5,079 bases of DNA, from positions 1,313 to 6,391 of the forward strand of contig JAESRU010000220.1 of the NCBI GenBank assembly GCA_016764455.1. The letters run 5' to 3'. The translations under genes were made by a program, and so were the position numbers. Shown piece by piece: positions 1-5,079 of this stretch. The notes under the pieces were generated by a model. That model ran no database searches. It had not been told where the DNA came from and saw only the letters and a program-made list of their open reading frames with translations. This stretch comes from Hyphomicrobiales bacterium (lineage in GTDB: Bacteria > Pseudomonadota > Alphaproteobacteria > Rhizobiales > NORP267). The first letter of the stretch is position 1. The number at the start of each line of letters is the position of its first letter.

Positions 1-972
1 GCCAACATCGATGGCGCGCAGCCAGGCCGTCGGTCCTTTGGCAAAAATATTGTTTATACCGATTGGCAACGGGACAATTTTTGGCGGGCCATTGCGAGCA
101 TCATTCCGAAATGCACACGGATCGGAATTGAGGGCGATCACCTGACTCTTGCGTCAAGGACAGCGCTCGAAGACATATTGGACATAGCCGACATCGTTGA
201 TATTGCGCCTGCGATAATGGCCATGCGGATGATCAAATCGGTCGAGGAAATAGCCTTGATCCGCGAAGGTGCGCGGATTGCTGATCTCGGGGCGGAAGCC
301 ATGCGGGATGTGATCCGGCCGGGTATTCGCGAAATAGATGTTGCCATGGCGGGCCGCGACGCGATGGAGCTTGAAATAGCGCGGGCATTTCCAAATAGCG
401 AAATCCGCGATAGCTGGGTCTGGTTTCAATCAGGCCCAAATACTGATGGCGCCCATAATCCGGTCACCTGCCGCCAGCTTCAACAAGGTGACATTCTCAG
501 CCTGAACACATTCCCGATGATCTCTGGTTATTACACAGCCCTCGAGCGCACGCTCTTTCTCGGTGCGCCGAATGCGCCTTCGCTTGAATTGTGGGAGGCT
601 AATGTTGCAGCCCATGAACTGGGTTTGTCGCTAATCAGGCCGGGCACGAAATGCTCTGAAATTTGCGCTGAAATAAACGCGCTTTTCGAGCGCAAAGGAT
701 TGCTGCAATACCGGTCTTTTGGCTACGGCCATTCGTTTGGAATTTTGTCCCATTATTATGGGCGCGAAGCCGGTCTCGAATTCAGGGAAGACGTGGAAAC
801 CGTTCTTGAACCGGGCATGGTGGTATCCATGGAACCGATGCTCTGGGTGCCACCGGGAATTCCTGGCGCAGGGGGATATCGCGAGCACGACATCTTGTTG
901 GTGACCGATGGGGCGCCTGAAAATTTCACCAAATTTCCTTACGGCCCCGCAGCCAATATCGTGGAAATCTAG
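1..972 (+). CDS. Creatinase (creatine amidinohydrolase), 5'-truncated by the window edge
   Basis: Hydrolyses creatine to sarcosine and urea in the cytoplasm (EC 3.5.3.3); pita-bread fold of the M24/creatinase family. The frame is open from base 1 to the TAG at 970-972 (323 residues visible). Compared with the roughly 403-residue Pseudomonas enzyme recalled from memory, about 80 N-terminal residues are missing. The TTG at 178 is internal: upstream residues such as NIVYTDWQRDN still match the family. From the catalytic His onward the spacing equals that of P. putida creatinase. Visible residue His152 corresponds to the catalytic His232 (DGAHNPVT), Tyr178 to 258, Glu182 to 262 (ALERTLF), His244 to 324 (GYGHSFG), Arg255 to 335 (YYGREAG), Glu278 to 358 (SMEPM) and His296 to 376. 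The two Asp metal ligands of M24 aminopeptidases are replaced (Asn in SLNTF, Ala in TALERT), as expected for metal-free creatinase and not for Xaa-Pro peptidase or prolidase. Ectoine hydrolase (DoeA) was considered, but its motifs as I recall them differ. The gene converges on the SDR gene and overlaps it by 4 bases. Confidence 0.94.
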   Translation, partial: ANIDGAQPGRRSFGKNIVYTDWQRDNFWRAIASIIPKCTRIGIEGDHLTLASRTALEDILDIADIVDIAPAIMAMRMIKSVEEIALIREGARIADLGAEAMRDVIRPGIREIDVAMAGRDAMELEIARAFPNSEIRDSWVWFQSGPNTDGAHNPVTCRQLQQGDILSLNTFPMISGYYTALERTLFLGAPNAPSLELWEANVAAHELGLSLIRPGTKCSEICAEINALFERKGLLQYRSFGYGHSFGILSHYYGREAGLEFREDVETVLEPGMVVSMEPMLWVPPGIPGAGGYREHDILLVTDGAPENFTKFPYGPAANIVEI

Positions 973-1703
973 CTGGTCAACGACACCATTTGCCCGGTCT
1001 CAAAATCAGACATCATACCGTTTGCTGTGAGGCCGGGTTCGGCAAGCTTGATAAAGGCCTCGTCCAATGCGTCGGGTGGTGGCAGGCTGTTTGGGTCTTC
1101 GCCGGGCATCGCTTCCGCCCGCATTTTCGTGCGGATCGGTCCGGGCGAAAGGGCGTTGACCAAAACATTGGTCTTTCCAATTTCATTGGCATAGGTGGCA
1201 ACAAGCGCGTTCACTGCAGCTTTGGATACCGAATAGGGTCCCCAATAGGCGCTGCATTTAAAGGCGGCACCGGACGTTAAAAAAATCGCACGGCCCGCAT
1301 CAGATTGCCGGAGAAGGGGGTCCATGGAGCGGATCAAGCGCCAATTCGCAGTCACATTTATGGTCATGACCTCGTCCCATTGTTTCGGGCTGATATGCCC
1401 CAGGGGCGAGATCGGCCCAAGAATTCCGGCATTGCCAACCAGGATATCGAGTTTTTTCCAGCGCTCATAAATTGTGCCGCCAAGTCGGTCTATCCCGGCA
1501 TAATCCGACAGATCGAGTGGAACCAACGTAGCTGACCCACCAGCCAGATTGATGTCATCATCAAGCTCTTCGAGGCCGCCGGTTGTGCGGGCAACCGCAA
1601 TGATATGCGCGCCTTCCCGTGCAAACGCCAAAGCGACGGCGCGTCCGATGCCGCGTGATGCGCCGGTAATGAGCGCGATCCTGTCTTGCAATCTACCGGT
1701 CAT
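969..1703 (-). CDS. Classical short-chain dehydrogenase/reductase, last gene of the purF cluster
   Basis: Predicted cytosolic NAD(P)(H)-dependent oxidoreductase of 244 residues, the usual length for a classical SDR. The Rossmann cofactor motif TGASRGIG is at 13-20 and the NAG motif at 91-93. The catalytic tetrad is complete: Asn116 (INVTAN), Ser144, Tyr157 and Lys161 (YSVSK). PGPI at 187-190 is the usual loop after the sixth strand. Arg17 in the glycine loop and Arg39 after the second strand suggest a preference for NADP(H); this is inference. The substrate cannot be read from the sequence. It resembles FabG-like reductases, but FabG is normally found with fatty-acid synthesis genes. The ATG at 1703-1701 lies in an ATGA overlap with the purF stop and has no clear Shine-Dalgarno sequence, which suggests coupling to purF translation. 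I recall an SDR after purF in many alphaproteobacteria, so the link is probably conserved. The stop codon shares CTAG with the converging creatinase gene. Confidence 0.93.
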   Translation of the reverse strand: MTGRLQDRIALITGASRGIGRAVALAFAREGAHIIAVARTTGGLEELDDDINLAGGSATLVPLDLSDYAGIDRLGGTIYERWKKLDILVGNAGILGPISPLGHISPKQWDEVMTINVTANWRLIRSMDPLLRQSDAGRAIFLTSGAAFKCSAYWGPYSVSKAAVNALVATYANEIGKTNVLVNALSPGPIRTKMRAEAMPGEDPNSLPPPDALDEAFIKLAEPGLTANGMMSDFETGQMVSLTS

Positions 1704-3151
1704 CCGGTTTCTGCCAGAAACGACAATTGCGTAACATCCTGCGCACCATCAATATCCGTCAACGGGGTTGGGTAATCGCCGGTGAAACAATGGTCGGTGA
1801 ATTGCGGGGTTACCGGGTCGCGGCTTTCATACCCCATGGCTTTATAAATGCCGTCAATTGAGAGGAAGGCAAGTGAATCGCACCCGATAAATTCGCGCAT
1901 CTCTTCCAAAGTATGGGTTGCTGCCAGAAGCTTGTCCGGGTTGGGAGTATCGATCCCGTAAAAATCTGAATGGGTGATCGGTGGACTGGCGATTCGCATA
2001 TGCACTTCAAGGGCGCCGGCGTCGCGGATCATTTCAACGATCTTGACTGAAGTGGTGCCGCGCACGATTGAATCATCGATCAACACAACGCGCTTTCCAC
2101 GAATGACACCAGAGCTGACATTGTGTTTCAGTTTCACACCGAGTTTGCGGATTTTTTGGGTCGGCTCGATGAATGTCCGCCCCACATAATGATTGCGGAT
2201 AATACCCAATTCAAACGGGATGCCTGCTTTTTCAGCAAATCCAATGGCCGCAGGGACGCCGGAATCCGGTACTGGCACAACGACATCGGCTTCAACAAAA
2301 GATTCTTCAGCAAGGACGCCACCCATCGTCCGGCGGCAGGAATAAATGCTGCGCCCGCCAACAATTGAATCCGGTCTGGCAAAATAGATATATTCAAAAA
2401 TGCAGGGGCGTTCGCGCTTGGGCGGGAACGGTTTCAGGCTTTCAATGCCGTCTTCGGTAATAACGACGATTTCGCCATTTTCGACTTCACGCACAAATTT
2501 CGCGCCGATAATATCCAGCGCGCAAGTCTCTGACGCCAAAATCGGCGCGCCGTCCAGTTCGCCAAGCACCAATGGCCGGATCCCCAAAGGATCCCGCGCC
2601 CCGATCATCTTCTTGTTGGTCATGGCAACCAGGGAAAACGCACCCTCAATTTGCCCGAGCGCTTCGATAAAGCGCTCAATGAACCGGCGTTTCTGGCTGC
2701 GTGCAACCAGATGCAGAATAACCTCGGTATCAGACGTTGATTGGCAAATCGCGCCATCGCGGATCAAGTCAGCACGCAGCGTCAGGGCATTGGTAAGATT
2801 GCCGTTATGGCAAACCGCAAATCCCCCGGCATTCAGATCGGCAAAGAGCGGTTGGACGTTGCGAAGCAGGGTATCGCCGGTGGTTGAATAGCGCACATGG
2901 CCCATGGCGCTGGTGCCTTTGAGGCGTTGGATGACATCGGCTTTGGAAAAATGATCGCCAACCAGACCGAGGCGTTTTTCAGACCCAAAACTTTCACCAT
3001 TGAAACTGACAATGCCGGCTGCTTCCTGGCCTCTATGCTGGAGGGCATGAAGCCCCAAAGCGGTCAGTTCGGCGGCGTCGTTATGCCCGAACACACCAAA
3101 TACACCGCATTCTTCGCGAAGAGTATCGGCATCGAAATCATTTTGGTCCAT
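1700..3151 (-). CDS. purF: Amidophosphoribosyltransferase (glutamine PRPP amidotransferase)
   Basis: Catalyses the first committed step of de novo purine synthesis: PRPP + glutamine to 5-phosphoribosylamine + glutamate + diphosphate. It is 483 residues and cytosolic. The N-terminal Ntn-type glutaminase domain (about 15-250) has the nucleophile Cys15 in EECGVFG, behind a short propeptide that should be removed by self-cleavage. It also has Arg87 (GHVRYST), CHNGN at 114-118 and Asp141 (STSDTE). The C-terminal phosphoribosyltransferase domain carries the PRPP loop VLIDDSIVRGTT at 356-367. The propeptide and overall sequence are of the Bacillus subtilis type. However, of the four Fe-S ligand positions in that enzyme (mature Cys236, 382, 437, 440), only two are Cys here (Cys250, Cys455). 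The other two are Asp396 (SDFYGID) and Thr452, so a [4Fe-4S] cluster is unlikely. An in-frame TAA lies directly before the ATG, which fixes the start. It follows cvpA by 53 bases and overlaps the SDR start by 4. Confidence 0.98.
   Translation of the reverse strand: MDQNDFDADTLREECGVFGVFGHNDAAELTALGLHALQHRGQEAAGIVSFNGESFGSEKRLGLVGDHFSKADVIQRLKGTSAMGHVRYSTTGDTLLRNVQPLFADLNAGGFAVCHNGNLTNALTLRADLIRDGAICQSTSDTEVILHLVARSQKRRFIERFIEALGQIEGAFSLVAMTNKKMIGARDPLGIRPLVLGELDGAPILASETCALDIIGAKFVREVENGEIVVITEDGIESLKPFPPKRERPCIFEYIYFARPDSIVGGRSIYSCRRTMGGVLAEESFVEADVVVPVPDSGVPAAIGFAEKAGIPFELGIIRNHYVGRTFIEPTQKIRKLGVKLKHNVSSGVIRGKRVVLIDDSIVRGTTSVKIVEMIRDAGALEVHMRIASPPITHSDFYGIDTPNPDKLLAATHTLEEMREFIGCDSLAFLSIDGIYKAMGYESRDPVTPQFTDHCFTGDYPTPLTDIDGAQDVTQLSFLAETG
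1707..1721. repeat. Short palindrome at the purF–SDR junction
   Basis: GTTTCTG C CAGAAAC is a perfect 7-base inverted repeat with one central base. It lies within the last codons of purF and ends 3 bases before the SDR start codon. In the mRNA it could form a 6-base stem with a 3-base loop where the SDR ribosome binding site should be. It is fully explained as purF coding sequence (FLAET), so chance is a real possibility. Confidence 0.3.
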
Positions 3152-3162
3152 TTAAAAACCGG

Positions 3163-3167
3163 CCCTC
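3163..3167 (-). promoter_or_regulatory. Probable ribosome binding site of purF
   Basis: The minus strand reads GAGGG here, 11 bases before the purF ATG, followed by CCGGTTTTTAA. The spacing is slightly long but acceptable. An in-frame TAA directly before the ATG rules out an upstream start, so this is the only plausible site. Confidence 0.45.
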
Positions 3168-3204
3168 GTTAGCTGGTATTGCACTGAAATGAATCGGCTT
3201 GAAA

Positions 3205-3867
3205 TCAGTTATTTGTACCACCGGTACCCTGTTCAAGCTGGTTGAGACCTTGACGTTGAGATTCTGTATATCCTGAGTCGGAGGGCGCGTCTTGCCCAGC
3301 TGTGGCGTTTTCCCCGTCTGGTTGCGCATCGCTTTCGCCGCCATCACCACCAAGGGCCCTGGAATTGATCCGGGACAATACAGCTTCGGGATCATCTGGC
3401 AGGATCGAGAGGATCATATCCCCGGTTTGATCCAGCAGGGGCTGGGTTTTGGCTTCACGCACCCAATCCGGATGATCGTTTTCAGGTACCAGCCAAACGA
3501 AGAAAAGATAGCCGATGGCCACCAATACAAGGCCGCGTGCAAGGCCGAATATAAATCCAAACGAGCGATCCAGCGCGCCGATCCGGCTATCCAGCACTTT
3601 GTCACCGATCCGGATTGTAATGAACGACACCACAATCAATACGACGACGAAAATTCCAACGACGAGCGCTATGTCGGCAAGCCACTTTGGTTCAAGTGCT
3701 TCGCGCACCATCGGTTGAAACCGGGGAAACAGAACCAAAGCCGCACCTGCAGCCGCCGCCCAGGAAAAAATTGACAAGACTTCACGGGTAAATCCGCGCG
3801 CCATCGCCAGCAAGCCGGAAATCAGCATAAAGACAATAACGATAATATCGAGCCAGGTAATCGGCAT
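3205..3867 (-). CDS. cvpA: CvpA family inner-membrane protein
   Basis: Integral inner-membrane protein of the CvpA (colicin V production) family, 220 residues. In E. coli the gene lies just upstream of purF, as it does here, and was named because colicin V secretion needs it. Its molecular role is not well defined, so none is claimed beyond the family. Four hydrophobic segments are visible at about 5-22, 29-48, 63-86 and 104-127. They are joined by short charged loops such as RGFTREV at 24-30 and DKVLDSRIGALDRSFG around 89-104, both typical of the family. Everything after about 130 is soluble. The tail from about 172 to 220 is low-complexity and rich in Gly, Asp, Gln, Ser and Asn, probably disordered. 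E. coli CvpA, at about 160 residues, lacks such an extension. The ATG follows an AAGAGA ribosome-binding sequence at good spacing. It is separated from purF by 53 bases with no terminator visible, so co-transcription is likely. Confidence 0.93.
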   Translation of the reverse strand: MPITWLDIIVIVFMLISGLLAMARGFTREVLSIFSWAAAAGAALVLFPRFQPMVREALEPKWLADIALVVGIFVVVLIVVSFITIRIGDKVLDSRIGALDRSFGFIFGLARGLVLVAIGYLFFVWLVPENDHPDWVREAKTQPLLDQTGDMILSILPDDPEAVLSRINSRALGGDGGESDAQPDGENATAGQDAPSDSGYTESQRQGLNQLEQGTGGTNN

Positions 3868-3875
3868 ATTTTGGG

Positions 3876-3881
3876 TCTCTT
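3876..3881 (-). promoter_or_regulatory. Probable ribosome binding site of cvpA
   Basis: The minus strand reads AAGAGA, with its GAG core 9 bases before the cvpA ATG. It is a modest match to the Shine-Dalgarno consensus but well placed, and it supports the chosen start. Confidence 0.45.
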
Positions 3882-3915
3882 TTGTAGCCCATCAGGAACG
3901 GCGCGGGTTGCCCGA

Positions 3916-3932
3916 AAAGTGTATCACACTTT
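3916..3932. repeat. Perfect 7-base inverted repeat upstream of cvpA
   Basis: The sequence AAAGTGT ATC ACACTTT is a perfect palindrome with a 3-base centre, about 50 bases before the cvpA start. It could be an operator for a dimeric regulator of the cvpA–purF operon, or a small transcript hairpin. It is AT-rich, has no following U-run on the minus strand, and is therefore a poor terminator. The flanking CCCGAAAAGTG also resembles one end of dispersed intergenic repeats that I recall from Rhizobiales genomes, but the matching other end is not seen here. Confidence 0.4.
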
Positions 3933-4005
3933 GTATGCGGAACAGGTTACCCCAACCTTATAAGTGTCAGGCCACGTCTTTAGACCAAAATTGCTGCTTG
4001 GCCAA

Positions 4006-5079
4006 TCAAGAAGTGTCGCCACCTTTGGGGGCAGGTGCGGTCGCGGCTACCATGGCAACAAGGTCGCCCAGATTGGCAACCTGCGAAACACTCATATTCT
4101 CTTTTTTCTCTTTGATCTGGCCCGTCGGCATTACGGCGCCTGTGAAACCTAGTTTTCCAGCTTCGCGCAAGCGGGCATCGGGTTGGGACACTTTGCGAAC
4201 TGCGCCTGAGAGCGAAATTTCGCCAAAATATACATTCTCGGCTGGCAAAATAGCGCCGGTAAGGGCGGACACTATGGCAGCACCTGCGGCGAGGTCGGCG
4301 GCGGGTTCTGTGAGCTTTAGGCCGCCTGCCACATTGAGATAAATATCATGTCCGGAAAGACGGATACCGCAACGCGATTCCAGTACCGCCAATACCATGG
4401 CCAATCGGCTGGAATCCCACCCGACAACGGCCCGTCGCGGGGTGCCCAGAGAGGATTCAGCTACAAGCGCCTGCACTTCAATCAATAGCGGACGGCTGCC
4501 TTCCATCGCGGCAAATACAGCGGTGCCGGGGCTTTTCGATTCCCGGTCACCGAGAAACAAGGCCGACGGGTTGGTGACTTCGGCAAGCCCGTCTCCGGTC
4601 ATCTCGAAAACGCCAATTTCGTCGGTTGGCCCAAACCGGTTTTTTACAGCCCGCAAGATGCGGAATTGATGGGAGCTATCGCCTTCAAAATACAATACCG
4701 CGTCCACCATATGCTCGACCACGCGGGGTCCGGCAATCTGGCCGTCTTTGGTGACGTGGCCGACAAGTACGATGGCTGTACCGCTGCGCTTGGCGTAGCG
4801 GATTAGCGCTTGCGATGAGGCGCGAACCTGCGAAACCGTGCCGGGGGCTGAATCTATATTATTCGTCCACATGGTCTGGATTGAATCAATAACCGCCAGC
4901 TGGACGGATTTTTCCGCGCCAAGCGTCGCGATGATATTCTCAACATTGGTTTCAGCACCAAGTGAGACGCCTACATCGGATAAGCCAAGCCGCCGGGCGC
5001 GCATCTGTACCTGGGCCGGGGCTTCTTCGCCTGAAATATAAACAATGTTGCCGCCGCTCTTTGCCATACATCCGGCAAT
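4006..5079 (-). CDS. radA: DNA repair protein RadA (Sms), 5'-truncated by the window edge
   Basis: RecA-like ATPase that helps process branched recombination intermediates and promotes branch migration; cytosolic and DNA-associated. The visible part is 357 residues and the frame stays open to the right edge (residues IAGC before the internal Met at 5067). About 100-110 N-terminal residues are therefore outside, including the expected C4 zinc finger and Walker A motif. What is seen, numbered from the window edge: the YISGEEA segment at 14-20, Walker B region LAVIDSIQT at 61-69, GHVTKDG at 107-113, and the RadA signature KNRFG at 146-150. A C-terminal Lon-protease-like domain follows from about 190, including DIYLNVAGG and the conserved GEISLSG. 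The domain lacks the Lon catalytic serine context, as is normal for RadA. The protein ends with a short polar tail after TAPAPKGG. It is the first of four minus-strand genes, followed after 138 bases by cvpA. No frameshift or internal stop is seen. Confidence 0.97.
   Translation of the reverse strand: MAGCMAKSGGNIVYISGEEAPAQVQMRARRLGLSDVGVSLGAETNVENIIATLGAEKSVQLAVIDSIQTMWTNNIDSAPGTVSQVRASSQALIRYAKRSGTAIVLVGHVTKDGQIAGPRVVEHMVDAVLYFEGDSSHQFRILRAVKNRFGPTDEIGVFEMTGDGLAEVTNPSALFLGDRESKSPGTAVFAAMEGSRPLLIEVQALVAESSLGTPRRAVVGWDSSRLAMVLAVLESRCGIRLSGHDIYLNVAGGLKLTEPAADLAAGAAIVSALTGAILPAENVYFGEISLSGAVRKVSQPDARLREAGKLGFTGAVMPTGQIKEKKENMSVSQVANLGDLVAMVAATAPAPKGGDTS

Larger units (their letters stand above)
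3868..4005 (-). other. Intergenic spacer between radA and cvpA (138 bases)
   Basis: This is the largest non-coding stretch in the window and the natural place for a promoter of cvpA–purF–SDR. I see no intrinsic terminator for radA: the only longer pairing (GGCCA at about 3970 with TGGCC near 4000) has a loop of some 25 bases and no U-run. A TATAAG on the minus strand (about 3957-3962) could serve as a -10 box, but no good -35 box lies 16-18 bases upstream of it. A perfect inverted repeat lies at 3916-3932 and is listed separately. Whether radA is co-transcribed with cvpA cannot be decided from the sequence. Confidence 0.5.

Noticed and set aside
178..180. TTG as the start of the creatinase gene
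   Set aside because: The frame is open to base 1, and upstream residues match the creatinase N-terminal domain, so the true start lies outside the window.
2400..2891. 163-residue open frame antisense to purF
   Set aside because: It lies entirely within purF, which has complete catalytic motifs. The translation is rich in Ser, Arg and Pro with no recognisable domain, typical of a shadow frame.
3185..3205. Direct repeat TGAAAT in the cvpA–purF spacer
   Set aside because: Six-base, AT-rich copies 15 bases apart are expected by chance and have no other support.
3292..3774. 160-residue open frame antisense to cvpA
   Set aside because: It is opposite the hydrophobic CvpA segments, has no domain or clear ribosome binding site, and cvpA is the better-supported gene.
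3966..4005. Possible intrinsic terminator after radA
   Set aside because: The GGCCA/TGGCC arms are only 5-6 bases with a loop of about 25 and no U-run, so this is not a credible terminator.
3908..4342. 144-residue plus-strand frame starting in the radA–cvpA spacer
   Set aside because: Most of it is antisense to the conserved end of radA, and the spacer part shows no protein-like pattern or convincing start signal.

Overview
The window looks like ordinary chromosome from an alphaproteobacterium. The main reason is the gene order radA – cvpA – purF – SDR on the minus strand, which I recall as typical of Rhizobiales and related orders. The cvpA–purF pairing is also known from E. coli. The PurF type (processed N-terminus, SDFYGID and DHCFTGDYPT segments) fits the same assignment. 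This taxonomic placement is inference from recalled families, not from a database search.

Layout from left to right: positions 1-972 (+) hold the C-terminal four fifths of a creatinase, whose start lies before the window. Positions 969-1703 (-) hold a classical short-chain dehydrogenase/reductase (SDR). Positions 1700-3151 (-) hold purF, the first enzyme of de novo purine synthesis. Positions 3205-3867 (-) hold cvpA, an inner-membrane protein gene. A 138-base non-coding stretch follows (3868-4005). Positions 4006-5079 (-) hold the C-terminal three quarters of radA, a recombination ATPase, whose start lies beyond the right edge. Coding density is very high. The only gaps are the 138-base spacer and 53 bases between cvpA and purF.

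The minus-strand genes are read in the order radA, cvpA, purF, SDR. purF and the SDR share an ATGA overlap, so they are almost certainly co-transcribed and probably translationally coupled. cvpA and purF are close enough to be one transcript. radA may or may not be part of it, because I see no convincing terminator or promoter in the 138-base spacer, only a perfect 7-base inverted repeat. The SDR and the creatinase converge and share one CTAG palindrome as their two stop codons, leaving no room between them for a terminator.

Functionally this is housekeeping DNA (DNA repair, purine synthesis, membrane protein) abutting a catabolic gene for creatine, which yields sarcosine and urea. I found no mobile element, CRISPR array, RNA gene or evident novel system. 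The points worth a second look are the stop-codon overlap, the loss of two Fe-S ligand positions in PurF, two small inverted repeats at gene boundaries, and the unassigned SDR tied to purF.
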